In this document: positions 32,363 to 44,782 of the stretch, piece after piece
How the letters are laid out: each line of letters starts with the position of its first letter
How positions within the stretch are numbered: the first letter of the stretch is position 1
Assembly: GCA_000349905.1 (NCBI GenBank)
Contig: KB722738.1
Coordinates: 1,173,551-1,237,550 of the forward strand
Length of the DNA stretch: 64,000 nucleotides
Direction of reading: 5' to 3'
Source: Volvariella volvacea V23
Lineage: Eukaryota > Basidiomycota > Agaricomycetes > Agaricales > Pluteaceae
Program-made: the position numbers and the translations under genes
Notes under the pieces: generated by a model
Told to the model about the DNA's origin: nothing
Database searches by the model: none
What the model saw: the letters and a program-made list of their open reading frames with translations, nothing else

Positions 32363-33042
32363 ATGGAGGAGGGCACAAAAGCGAAAAAGACCATATTCGT
32401 TGGCGGCTTAGCGGAGGATGTCGACGAGGCCGTGCTATACGAGAACTTCTCCACCTTCGGTGAGCGGTGCCAGGTGGCGGTGTTTGACCCAGGTGCTCAA
32501 TTCCGAGTCCATCAGGAGACATCATAGAGGTTCAACTGCCGACTGCAGTAACCAATCCTCACCAGCAGAATGGTGTGTTTCCATCACGTCACAGGCTTTC
32601 AGCTGACCAGGTTGCAGAGGCAAAACATAGGGGTTATGGCTTTGTCACTTTTGGTTCGCCGTTGGACGCTCAGGATGCAATCGACAACATGGATATGAAT
32701 GAACTTCAGGGCAAGGTTATCAAGGTCAGCCTTGCAAGACCAATGAAGGGCCCAATTCAGCCCCTCGGAAATCGTGCTGGTATGTAGTGATATTCATAAT
32801 GCGCATTACACTTCACGTTAACTACATGCTACTAATAGTCTGGGAGTCGGAAGAATGGCTCAAGCAATATGCCAAACCTCTGTCAGAGAGTGGCGGTTCG
32901 TACCGGTTTTACTCCATAAAATGTCCGACAGGCTTTAACGCCCATGTGCCCAGGCGTGCAAGGACGCAACGCGAAACGTAGCAGTCAAGAGAAAGAAGCA
33001 CAGGAGACCCAGGGTGACGAAGATGATGCGATGGAGGAATGA
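32363..33042 (+). CDS. Short RRM protein related to the N-terminal half of CYP33/PPIE
   Basis: Five exons (32363-32459, 32516-32572, 32618-32779, 32839-32895, 32954-33042) total 462 nt, or 153 residues, all in phase. An RRM with RNP2 KTIFVGGLAEDVDE and RNP1 HRGYGFVTFG is followed by MNELQGKVIKVSLARPMKG and then VWESEEWLKQYAKPLSESG, which matches the linker after the RRM in nuclear cyclophilin E (CYP33). The protein then ends in a charged tail, GDEDDAMEE, instead of continuing into the peptidyl-prolyl isomerase domain. CYP33 works in the spliceosome and binds poly(A)/(U) RNA through the RRM. The gene looks intact, not truncated by mutation. Confidence 0.88.
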
Positions 33043-33237
33043 AAGCAGGCGCAAAGCCCGCATTATCAACATCGCAACGCCCCATAAATAACAGTCGCTT
33101 GCATGATACCATGCGTATGGATCTACAACAGCACGGTCGGCCGTAGGGGTAGACGTATGAAAAGATGGCGGTGGCCAGGAGCAACTGTCACATTCTCAGT
33201 CATGTAGTTGTAATATCCAGCTACTGCCACGTACCAT

Positions 33238-34115
33238 CTAGAACTCTTTTGGTGCATTCAGGTCTGATTCCTCGAACTGAGCTCGTGCACGCTTAATGTC
33301 TTCTTGCATAAACAGCAACTCCTCCATTCGGGCAAGCTTCTTTGCATCCGCAGGTCGTGACAAAGCACGTCGTAGGTCTTCGATGGACAGACGACTTCTT
33401 CTGCTCGAGGCACCAGCAGTTTGACACTATGAATTCTACCTTGTAGCCTGTGTGAGATTAAATTTGGTGAAGCACATACGACGTCCACGATAAACTCTAT
33501 CAAGATTTCTTCCATTACATTAACAGTATCGTTTGCGGGATTACGATCATCACCAAAACCATACATTAAACTCCTCACTGCCATGTAACACGGTAAATCC
33601 CAAGAGCATGACAAATTCAGGGTTCGGATATACTGACGTTCTTTCGTGAATAATCCCTTAAGATTGGACTGCTTTCTTATTCCCCTACCGCCTGCCGCTA
33701 CATTTGGAATGGAGTCTCTAGAATAAGTCGGGGTATAGGATGAAAATGTCGTCGTGGTTGGTCTTGGAGGCGCAGGAGTTGCGGTAGTGGTTGCAGTAGG
33801 AATATGTGTCGACGCTGTCGTTGTTTGAGGCTGCGTAGTGGTAGTTATCGTGGAAGTCGCTGGTGTCGTTGTAGCGGTGGTTGCGGTAACTGGCCGCTGA
33901 GCTAGAGCTGCAGCTTGAGGGTGTTGCACATAGCTATAAGGATATGTCCAGCCATAGCCCGTTACGCCAGTTTGGTAGCCCGGAGCCTGGTAGGAGTAGG
34001 CACCAGCTGCTTGGGGATGACCATACGCCCCATGATGAGTGGGATATGCACCATAGGGATATGTTGCTGTCGTTGCAGGTGCGTGAGTGCCTGGAGGGTA
34101 ATGAGGATAAGACAT
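33238..34115 (-). CDS. TAF13: TFIID subunit TAF13 with long low-complexity N-terminus
   Basis: The C-terminal half is TAF13, a histone-fold partner of TAF11 in TFIID: GLFTKEL then RSLMYGFGDDRNPANDTVNV, MEEILIEFIVDV, then SRLSIEDLRRALSRPADAKK and LARMEELLFMQEDIKRA, ending DLNAPKEF (stop 33238-33240). Introns sit after TKE and after IVDV and are bounded by GT/AG. Before it lies about 165 residues of Tyr/Gly/Pro-rich (YPYGAYPTHHGAYGHPQAAG) and Thr-rich (TTTPATSTITTTTQPQTTT) sequence, far longer than the short N-termini of yeast or human TAF13. The start is taken as ATG 34115 (MSYPHYPPG); an in-frame GTG lies at 34139. Confidence 0.9.
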
Positions 34116-34306
34116 GCTCGTAGCGGAGGAGGTTGACACTTGGTTGCCACCTGTTTATACTTGTTTTATTGTGAAGTTGATGACGGGTGGTCGACGAGGG
34201 ACGTAAGATACAAGAATGCGCATATAGAGTGAACGTAGACTGTGTATGATATACAAGTAATATGACTACACAAAAGCCTGCGTTGACTAGGTGGCCCTTT
34301 AGTGTT

Positions 34307-36055
34307 TTAGTCCGAGTCAAGGTCATCTCCCCGCTTGGCCATGGCATCGAGGTTCTCAGCTCTCTGCATCATGTCCTTAATCCTCTGCCATTCCATATCT
34401 GTAATCCGACGACCGTCGAGCCATTCGTAAATCGCATCCGCATCCGTAAGGTCTTTTGGGGGCGGTCGATTCCCCGCGTAGTTGATCAAGAAGAGGCCTT
34501 TCCCTTGCTCTCGCGTGTGCAAATCATCGACCTCTTGCTGGATGACTTTGAATAGAGCATACTGGGCCAAGGGTAGTTAGTTAGAATCCATGGACAAATC
34601 TGTGCCCTACCAACCTCCCAGTGGCTGAACTCATGGAATACTCTAGTTCGTCTGGCGCAAAATCTTCCAAGGTGGAATTCCGGTTGCTCCACCTTACTCT
34701 TGCTGTCCGTATCCGAATCGGAGTCAGAGTCAGAATCAGAATCCTAGTCTGGGTGTAAACTCGCGGTAAGAATACATAAAGGGATGACGCACGACAGCCT
34801 CGAAGCCCAGTCTGTCATACGGTTGACCATGTAGATGGCCCATCCGAGTAGACAACCGCCCACCAAGATGACATGCATCACATTGAGGTATTGCATAATG
34901 AAGCTCCGTAATGTCCAGCTCCGGATACGTTTCCAGAGGCCTCTTGAATTCTGGTCGCCATACTGATGAGGCCACCTGGGAATCTCGAATACCGGACAGC
35001 TTCCGACGAGTTATCTGTAATGGCACCGAAAAGTATTCCTCCTCTTCCTTAGTGCGTCAAACAATGGATGGATAGTGAGCGCGCAGTCTAACACAAACCT
35101 TTTAGGATCCGTTCCATAAAGTCATGGCGCTCTGAAGGGGCCCGGACGGCAATATGGACGAAGAATTGAAAAACTCTAAGGAACTGATCTGATAGGTCTT
35201 GATGTGACTTCATGCTGAACTGGAACGGTAGAACAGCTTGTTCTTGACCCTCGTCCTCGACGATGAAACCAGAGGAACTGTCTCCGTCTGAACTTTCATC
35301 CCCGTCATCACTATCACCATTTCCGGAAGGCTTAGCACCTATGAACGGTGTGTCGGAGGTGTCCTCTTCTTCCTCTGCCTCTTTCTCTGGAGATGCTTCA
35401 CGTATGCCGGCCTTGCGTCCTGGAGACTAGCTCGTGAATGGAAACAAATAGGGTATATAGCGTCGCACTTCTCAACTTCTCCAAATTCTGCTGATAGATA
35501 CTTTTTCGGTCTCTTTTGCGAAGTCTCGACTCCAGAATATCTGGCAGTAGGACAGACTTTGCATCGCGAGCGAACACGACACAGGCTAACAGACTCACGT
35601 TCCTCCTCTAGGTCGTCTGAGATCTCTTCAGATGGAGTACTGGGCGATTTGACTTGGGTTTTACGTCGGATGTTTCGAACAGGAGGGGAATACTCTTCAG
35701 ATTCTGAATCCGAGGTTACAACACGCCGACTTCTGCGCTTGTGCAGAGCATTCGACGAAGGCGCCTTTCGCTTGCCCTTCGTAACAGGGGCCGGTGAGCT
35801 CTCACTGTCAGAACGAACAACGCGCCTCTCCTTTTGAGATTTGGTGGGCATGTCGTCCTCCGATTCAGATGTAATGATCACCACATTCGTCTTGGAACGC
35901 TTCGTGCCAGTGGGGGCTGGATCAGCCTTGTCAGGGGCTCGGGGCCTTCGTCTGGGTTTTGAGCTGGACTTGGCGGGTGGCGAGGGAGACTTGGGCTTTA
36001 CCATGCCCAAAAGCGTTGGCTGCTTCAACTTGATTTGCCGCCTTTTAGTTGGCAT
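34307..36055 (-). CDS. DUF4211 nuclear protein
   Basis: The start ATG 36055 gives MPTKRRQIKLKQPTLLGMVK, a basic N-terminus with a QPTLLGM stretch. About 200 residues of Ser/Lys/Arg/Asp-rich disordered sequence with several basic clusters (RRRPRAP, KKRRSRR-like HKRRSRRVV) suggest nuclear localisation. The C-terminal domain contains SGFIVEDEGQEQAVLPFQFS, LRVFQFFVHIAV, EFKRPLETYPELD, IPQCDACHLGGRLSTRMGHL (a Cys pair), SDSDSDSDTDSKSK, EFHLGRFCARRTRVFHEFSH and WLDGRRITDMEWQRIKDMM. This is the fungal DUF4211 architecture; the family has no well-established function. The stop is 34307-34309. Its upstream gap to the next gene is under 100 bp. Confidence 0.85.
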
Positions 36056-36125
36056 GGCTCTTTAGTGAGGGAGTGGTTGCAGGGAACTGAAGCACGTGAC
36101 GCCAGATAACGCTACAGGAGTGCTG
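36056..36125. promoter_or_regulatory. Very short divergent promoter with CACGTG
   Basis: About 70-91 bp separate the DUF4211 start from the next plus-strand start. A CACGTG E-box (within GCACGTGAC) is at 36093-36098. The same GCACGTGAC nonamer occurs in the kinesin-5/ELF1 promoter. Confidence 0.55.
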
Positions 36126-39100
36126 ATGTCACATTGCAGGACGCGAATGTCTGCTCCATCGTCTCCTGCGCGTTCCCGTCCGCTCCGTATAGATACTTCA
36201 CATGCCGTCGCTACGACTGCTATTACGAGGTTTTCAACGGACTCGCTCGCAGTCCCATCAACACCCACACCTTCTTTCTTGATCTCTTCGCCTGCTGAGC
36301 CAAATCCGCCCACACCCGTCTCGCCATCCCTGCCGAAATCTTTGCCCCCGGACCCCCATAGTCGTGCAAGATTCGAGTCACGAAAGCTCTTAGCGCATGT
36401 TCTTACTCAGCTGCAAACCCGACCGATGCCCCCAAGAGCATCTTCTACCATCACGCGGGATAGCGAAATGGGGCCAGACAGTCGGTTGGGTGCTATAATG
36501 GCAACGGTTACAGGTGTAGTCAAATTCAAGCAAGGTCGAAAAGAGGCAGGACTACCTTCCACTCCCCTCGATGAGGATTCTGAGGATGAAGAAGAGGATA
36601 AAGGCTTCTCCACGGAAACGACATACAATCTCCTCCTGCAGCTGAAAGACGTACTCATGATCTCCAAGGTGCAGGACTTGGATATTTTTGACATTAGGTG
36701 CGTATTTTGATGGATATGTATTCGAGGGGATTAATTTCCAACGTAGGAGTGACTACGGAGAAGTTAATGCAAGCAAGCCTTCAGGGTTTCACCGCTCTAG
36801 GAATACCTTGAGTGCCCCCGGCAAGCGCTCACGATCGCCTTCACCAGCATTCTCCAACTATTTACACGCACCAAAGTTACTTTCGGTGTGCATATCGGTA
36901 CTTGCCTCCATCGTCCTAGAAGATTGTCGCTACAAGGTCACATCTCCACGTCCAACTCGACCCCCAAACGCGTTGCAATTATTGACCCTGGAAATTGCAC
37001 AATATTTAGCATACACCCAACAACACGACCCTAAAATTCTTGCAGAAATAGGCTTCGCAATTCTTCCTGCATTCACGACCTTTCCATCAGATATTCATTT
37101 CCGCTTGCTTGCTTTCTTTGAAAGTGGGATAATACGACGAGCTATCGAGAGCCTGGGGCAGCTGCAGGGTGTTGAAAGTCATGGTCACAGTCACAGTCTG
37201 TTCTCATCTTCTCGATGTAAAGCACAAGCTCAATGTTATTTAGGTCCTTTAGTTCCTCCAGGAGATACAGCTATTTCCATCCAAGTAGATGAGGTACTGG
37301 ACGAGGACATCAAAGTCCCTAAGTGGCAAGCTTGGCCGACAGACACAAGGCTAAAGCTTCTCTCGACAAATGCGCCAAAGCAACCTGAAGCGATCTATCA
37401 CCTTGCCTCTTTGATTCCAACTCTACTTTCCTCTATATTTGAAAATCTGGACCTATTCTCTTCCAAGGTGAAGCAGTCGGAACTACGACAGCGAGTACAA
37501 AGGCTCCTCGATACGATAGCACAGGGGAAGATTGATGCTTGCATGGATTTTTTGCAAGTCATCGCGTACAGTGCACCCAAGGCAAGGCGAACCGCAATCT
37601 CTTTAATTATGGCGCACTGGCCCAAGATCCTTGGACATGTCACTATTAGTCGCCCCTTCAATTCTCTCCCTGATCAATTGCCCACTGCATACTGCACGTT
37701 CTTGTATGATCTCGAATCCCTCTCGGTCCACCAATTTGTGCCATGGTGCTTCGGGTTGCAGGCGAGCTCCTATAACGAGAACGCCTCACGTCGATACGAT
37801 TGTCGTGTTTGCCTCCGTAATGTTCATGAATTTGGTCTACTCTGTCCGTGGTGTATGACTGCCGTGCACTTTGATTGCTACGACTATCCCGCAGGGAATC
37901 AAATTGTACAGTACCCCATGGCCGATGAGAATGTCCGGCGCGTTGCAATGTATCGATTTTCGCCTACGCTGGCCACCACTCTACGTGCCAACAGCACTAC
38001 CATTCGAAAAAGTGCGCATACATTTAGGCCAGTTACCGTTTTCACACTCTGTCTTTGTTTTGCCTGTCGTATGCCACTCTGGGGTTGTAACAATCAAGGT
38101 CTTCAGTGTACATCATGCTCCCAATTCTTTCATTCCCACTGCCTCAGTAATACGCCTGTTAACGAAATATCCCGATGCGATACGTCGGAAATTACATCAA
38201 ATCACATGGTCATCGACTGGTCAAATCTACGGTCGTCATGCCTCAGCCACTACAACGACATTTTCAAGCTTACAACAAGGGATTTGGAGTCTTACTCTTT
38301 TGAGGAACTGTCTGTCTTACATTCTGTCCTTTGGACACAACTACAACTTATGATCTCTGGGATAGAAATGGGCACCATTATCGTTATGCAGAAAGGACAG
38401 AGGGCAGGTCATGCAGAGGTCCAGGTTCAAGAATTCGAGCTTCATCACATGACCCGACAATGCGAAGAATGCCTATCCAGAAATGAATTACGCTGCTCTC
38501 CTACCATGGAAGATTACTTAGTAAATTGTCAAGAATCCAAGCAGTCACATCGCCTAATGTTCAATTGGACCAGTCTGGCATACATCACCTCTACACTGAA
38601 ATCCGGGGAACACATCATTCGGACATCCACGAATACGTCTCCAAGCCTTCTAAATGTTAATCAAGCAGATCCCTTTGTCGACAATGATCTTGAGGAGGAT
38701 TCATCTTACCCCCTAGAAGTTGCACCACTTTCGCATCTCAGAAACGGCTTGGCACATGAATTCGGAATACGCTCAGATGTTGCCGCCAAACACTTGCTCT
38801 CCCATCTTCATCACCTTAGTTTCTTTACTAGGCTCGATGGGGCCACAGATTTATTCAATACCAGTGAATCCAATGATGTACAGTGCATGTTTGGCTTGCC
38901 TCTTGGTTCTGACACGTCGACCGAAGTGGAAACTCTGGCATCGGCTATAGAGGCATGCTTGTCGGACCTTGACCTCGCAACGAACGAAGTCGGCTTTCTC
39001 CTCCTCACGAGACGGTTTTGGCCACATGGTTTAATGTCTGATTATGCGCTGTTACGCCTCTCGCGGGCATTGATATATTGGATACTTGCGGAGGTAAACT

Positions 39101-42100
39101 CACACCTTTATGTTACGTCCTGCATTGAAGTTGCCTTTGTTTAGGATGATAATCTAGCCACTATCCTCAGGGATTACGTCGCGAAGCAGAGGGTTCTGCC
39201 TGGTGTCCGCGCATCTCACGAAGCTTCTTCCTGGCCATCTGGATCAAACGCACGACACGGTCTAGCTGGTTCCGTTAATAATGGGGGTGACTACGTTTCT
39301 GCTCGACGGACACTACTCTTGCGCTATGTTGCTCCTTGGTTACAACAACTGCATGATCAAGACCCACACAACTATGCATCAGTTTTGCATAATATTTGCA
39401 CGGAGTATGCTCAAGATGATGCGGGGGCTCAAGCTAGTAACACCGTGAATGATAGTTCTAAGGTACGATTTCCCGAGTTCCTTTGAAAGTGACTCGTGGT
39501 TGGTAAACTTGTTATAGAAATATACGCTCGACCTTTGCGAGAGGTTATTGCACGCCATCCTTCGGTTATCCCAAACATCTGTGACATTCAGCATGTTCGA
39601 CGAGCTTTTCGTACAGTGGTTAGACTCCGTCTCCTCCTATGACCTGGCGGACGAGGTGAGTTCAAAGTCCCCCCCTTGTCTGGTTTAAGTTGAAATGACG
39701 ACACCAGACTATTCCATCACTCACTCGCCTCTTTCCCCGAGACGGAGAGGCTCACCTACGAGCAAGTGCCCTCCCAGATATTTCCGGCTCCCAGCCAGAT
39801 ACCCTTAATCACACCTTCGTTGATCCATGGAGAGTGGTTATGGCATCCGCGAACAAGTCAAGGGAGGGACTTTCGCGCAGTTTGCGGTGGCTGCGTGTTT
39901 TTGCAGGTTCTGGTGTAGAAATCCCAGACTCGACGTTACTTCGCTTTGCCAATCTGGTGGTTCGCTTCAATAGTCCGTTGGAGGACGCATCGGCACTAGT
40001 CAGAGCTGCATTATCGTCATTGTGGTTGAAGTCCCTTGGTCGACAGGGACTTCAACGATTTTTCTCAATATTGCATTCATACCTTGCTGGATACAGTTTG
40101 GAATCCTTGCGAGACACGAAGCGTGACATAACCACTATGTGGGTTATTTCGTGTATTTTTGCCTCGCCTCACTGATAAAACTTTAGTTTGACCTTTGTAC
40201 GACAAACTCTGGGAGGATGTCTACTGCTTTATGGTTGCGAGCGGGATACTGTAATCAAGAGTGGACTGGTTCATCTTAATGAAGTTGCCAAACTACCATC
40301 CAGGTAAATCTGGTCTTGTTGCAGTATTTTCGTTGTCGTCGTTGACAATCACACAGGAGAAAGTTGAACACGCGTGGAATGGCTGGTCAGGACCCAATAC
40401 TGATTGACAGTGGTCTCCTAAGCATTTTGGGACAATACATAGCCACAGACGCAGATGTTTTGTCTTGCATGGTTGCAAAATTCCTTGATGCGCTGCTCAC
40501 AGATGCATCCCTATTTGAGCCACACGAGATCGATAACTTCATACTACAGAATGGATTATTCTTTGCGACTTGGTGTGTCATTAAGATTTAGTGTTGTAAA
40601 GTCGCTGATATCATATTCTTGAAGTGCCTGGGGTTTCTACGGAATACAGCATCACCAAATTGCCTCTGTCCGCACTGGCATTTTGTTAAGAACGCTTGTC
40701 GTTGATCCTCAACCCTTTCAAGAGCTACTAGCCACGTGCTTCCAGCCCAGTGAAGAATGGGAGGAGCGGTATGTACCTATACTGTTTGCGAGTTCCGTGG
40801 ACTCTAAGTTAACGGTTTACAGACTGCTTGCAGCCACACGACTTTTTAGGATCATTCTTGACGTGATTAGCCCAAGATTCGTGGTAGAAGATCGCCAATG
40901 GCGCTCCAGCGTTATTGATGTTTTTTTCCACTTTTTTAATTCTATGTGGGCAGATGAGCGTGTAAGTACTAAATCCTGGCTAGATATAGCATGTCTACTA
41001 ATTCTTAATAAATAGGAAGAAATTCGCCTCACTATTCACACGTTGTCTTCCACGCTTTTACCTTCCCATTTTGAAGCGATTGCAAGGTGTTGGACGGAGG
41101 CCTTCTTGAAAGCACCCTTTGACGAACGCATCAAATTGATTTCTTTCCTCACTCAACTCCATCCACACTTCCCAACCTGGAAAGGTTCGTAATTCATCCA
41201 TTATTGTGGTCCTATTTGACACCATAGCTTGTAGTGCTTTCTTGGGACGCTATTCTTGAGATTTACAACTCTTCGGAAAGCGTTCAACCTGACACTTCAA
41301 ATGGCGTCAAGGCTGACGGGCTAATGGTCAGTCTACTCATTCGACCGAGACTTAACTAGCAGTTGAATCTCCACAGGACCATTCCTCTCGCAGCACTGGA
41401 CACGATCGAGAGATGATACACCTTCGTGTAAGTATTGTCAGTATTTATGAATTCTATGTTTACGTTTCCTCAGGTGTCCACCATGGTTTTAGCTCTACAG
41501 CTTGTGGCAGATGGCATTTCTACGAACCAGCACACGCTGATATCCCTGAAATATAATCTATGTCAGTTGTTGGGGTATCGTGATGTTTCCGTGATGTCCA
41601 CTCGGGATGGTCAAAACCTCGTGGTTCATTTTGGAGAAATTAAAAGAATATCCGAGCATGCGTACCCTTGCATCGACGACCTAGTCCAAATTTTGGATTC
41701 AGCACATCGCATAGAGCAACCCGTACCCACTAGTGCAATGCAGGACAGGTCACCACCACCGACGCTTGTTGGTGCTGTTTTTGTCGACATGACTCTAGCC
41801 CTGTTTACTTCATCGGTAGACACAACAGCCCTGCCAGTGCTGACGATCAAAAATCTACTAGAGGCGTTGTGCATTATCATTTACAAATACGATTTCGACG
41901 ATAACACTCTCCGGCATTGTCAACAAGCACTCAGAAGAGCTGTACTCCGAGCCTCGAAACTTATGCTAGAAGAGGTCAGTTTCGAAGTCCGGCAACTCGC
42001 TTTGTCAGTCGTACAAGCCTTCATCAAGAGGTGGAACAAATTTATGGGCTCCACCATATAGTGAGTGGATGGTGCATGTCATAGCGTCCTGCTTACCACC

Positions 42101-44097
42101 TCCAGTGCCTCTTTCGAATCTACTGTCAAGTTAATCACCTCCCATAGCCATCATGGCCAAGATGCACTGATTCTTCAAGCAAAGAGATTCATTGAGTCAA
42201 CATTATCTACGTGAGTTTTTGATGCTACGTCCACTTATTCATTTCTCATGTTCCAATAATGACAGATATTCCGAGCACGGTCTGCTTGTCAACTTGTTGA
42301 AGGTACCCAATATGCTCAGCCACTACCCCTGTAATCTTATTTCATGTGTCAGCGATCATTGGATCGGGAGTTCTTCATTATTTTGAAGCAAATACTCGAT
42401 GCTGATGCAAGGCAAAACACTGGGTCATCCTTACGGGACACCTTATTCCGGGATACCTTCATTCGACTGGAGGCTAACGACATTGAGCGACCAGTGCTGG
42501 AAGTCACACTGACTAACCTGCAGGCGCTAATTGAAGTTGTTCATCACCAGGGCTATGACCACACCCTCGTGCTTGGTATAATTACCTTTTCACCATCGGA
42601 AGTCGAGCTCAGCTAATGGATTGCCTTCTTAGTTGTTGGACAATGCATAATATCACTTGCTCGGCGTGCACAAGCCGAAGAGGGGTTCGATGCAACAAGT
42701 ATTCTTCACATACCTACTTTGCTCATTCAACACAATATGATGTATAGCAGGGTCAGTTGCAAGGTCCTGTGCATGGCATTGTGCCACTTACCTACTACCT
42801 TGGACAGGAAATATTGGCATATACAGAGACACTATTACGTATCTCGCTCACTAGGCTCTACGTTCCCTTATCGTCTCTCACCGAGTTGCTTACCGTGACG
42901 GGCGACCTCTACCGCAAATTTGCGGCAAATATGACGGCCACCAATCCTGTAGCCTTGGTCGTGTTTGAAATACTTACTGAAAGTCTGAGAGTAAAGACAA
43001 AAATCCTACCATCGACCCTCAAAGCTCTAGTGGAGGTGAGACTGAACTTTATGCGATCCTTTTTCCAACTGCAATTTTACATTCAAGGCCGTAACGTCAG
43101 ATGATATCGTCCAAATACTGGGTATCAACGCTTCGTTGAATTTGACCGAACATGGAATACACTTCCTATATCACCACGATTTGACGTTGAACGGCGACTT
43201 CCCAACATCAATAGCAATTGCACGTATGATCCTACGAGCTGCAAGGCACGACCCAACGGTCCTCAATAAATTTGCAAATTATCCAGTTGATGTAAGTTTG
43301 CTTCTTAGATCTAAATTAGACTGGCCACTCACTAGTATCACGGAAGAAACCTTCAAGGCAAATGCAAGTTATTCGTGCATGGAACATACTCCTTTTTGCA
43401 GTAGTGCAGGATATAGATGGTAAATGGGGTGATCCCCTACTTGCTCACTTGCCCACGTTCGCGGTTGCACACCAAAATGTGCTTCGTTGCTACTCTCAGC
43501 CCGAGTTTGCTATACCGGAAACCGTACTAACCGATATTAATCATGCATACATTGCCTTGAAGCTGTGGATCATGGTTGCCAGGTATGCAGACAAGGGAAT
43601 TGCGGCAACGAACGTGTGGCAAGAGTTATGGCCCCCCTTCGAGAGCCTTGTTGACGCATCTGACAAGCAACTTCCTCTACCGCATGTAAGCCCGTTTGGG
43701 TAACATTAATTCACCTCAAAATTAATTCAACCTCCAGACATTTACAACTCTTGTTTCATCATCCATTGCAGACTTGTTCTTCTTTTTAGCAACCCTTCAC
43801 ACGCAGCTATCATTGCAAACCTCGCTGCATATTAACCTGCTGAATAAAATTAAGCAACGTGGCCGAACGGACGCGTCCACAAACAAGGTGAATTTTATGG
43901 TTATAATAGGATTAATATGTATTCTTACTGGGTCCAAGGTCACTCGTGCACTCCGTGCGCTGATAGATCCCCCTCCAGAGGTACCAATGGAAGGGCTAGT
44001 GGACCAGATTGCCAAAGAAATAATCGCAGCAGAGAAGTTGCGAATGTTGGAGACGAAGAGAGATTTAAACACCAAGACCGGCCTAGAGCGCAGATGA
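36126..44097 (+). CDS. Giant helical-repeat-like protein with two Cys/His zinc modules; tentatively UNC80-like
   Basis: One long gene with many short introns, more than 2,300 residues. ATG 36126 (MSHCRTRMSAPSSP) or ATG 36147 may be the start. The N-terminal 200 residues are Pro/Ser-rich. The rest is mostly amphipathic helices (VQRLLDTIAQGKIDACMDFL, LRWLRVFAGSGVEIPDSTLL and similar) like HEAT/ARM proteins. Two metal-binding-like modules lie at about 37795-37890 (CRVCLRNVHEFGLLCPWC, then HFDCYDY) and 38050-38145 (CLCFACRMPLWGC, then CTSCSQFFHSHCLS), resembling C1/PHD fingers. I recall basidiomycete proteins of this kind annotated with the UNC80 (NALCN channel subunit) domain, but cannot verify it here. 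The C-terminus is ETKRDLNTKTGLERR. Gene reality is sure; family assignment is weak. Confidence 0.7.
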
Positions 44098-44199
44098 GAG
44101 TCGGATTGTAGGGGTGCGGTTCACTGCCAAAGTGGGCTTAGGTGATCACATAGAAATTATATTAGGGGCATGCACCAACACAGTACGACAGACGATATC

Positions 44200-44563
44200 C
44201 TAAGCTGTTCGCAATCTCGCTTTTTCTGCTTTCTTTTTGTTTTCCTTGATGACAGTTGCCCCAACAAACACCCCAATAGCCGTTAACCCGACGACCAGGA
44301 TGAATGCTGGTATTCTGACGGCCCATTCTCTTGGGAGGAAATAGGTATGTATTTGGCTTGAGGCATCGAAGAAGGGCTATTCGAAATCAGAAAGGAGCAA
44401 CCTACAGCCTACGCAAGAAGCGCGTACCAGAAGCAAAGCCCATGTAGTGTAGTAGATGAATACAACCGAAGCAACGAAGACCATGCCCCCTCCGAGTACT
44501 TTATCGCTTGCGCCCTGAGGATGATAAGCGTTTGCATGCATTGGGGGTCGGTGGACATACCAT
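44200..44563 (-). CDS. DPM2: Dolichol-phosphate mannosyltransferase regulatory subunit
   Basis: Small ER membrane protein that binds and stabilises the Dol-P-Man synthase and GPI-GnT complexes. Three exons give 88 residues: the ATG alone (44561-44563), then GASDKVLGGGMVFVASVVFI with YYTTWALLL (TM1), then PFFDASSQIHTYFLPREWAV, RIPAFILVVGLTAIGVFVGA (TM2) and a lysine-rich tail, KENKKKAEKARLRTA. Length, two TM helices and the F-DxxxxIHxYFLPREWA loop match DPM2. It is too short and too split to appear as one open frame. It is convergent with the giant gene and divergent from TRS120 (220 bp). Confidence 0.95.
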
Positions 44564-44782
44564 GCTGAACAGTGGAAGTAGTATACGTGGTGGTCACAAA
44601 TTATGATGTAGTGGCCAATTATGTGACAACAGACCAATCATCATACTCACCTTGACCCTATCTTCCGTTCCTCGACCCGTTTCTGTTCTATCTCGTGTAC
44701 ATCGTTGAGCGGGTCTCGTACTGTCTATTGGCTTGAGCTCATCACAAGACGTCGAGGGGGTGAAATCAGATCGAGCCGAACC

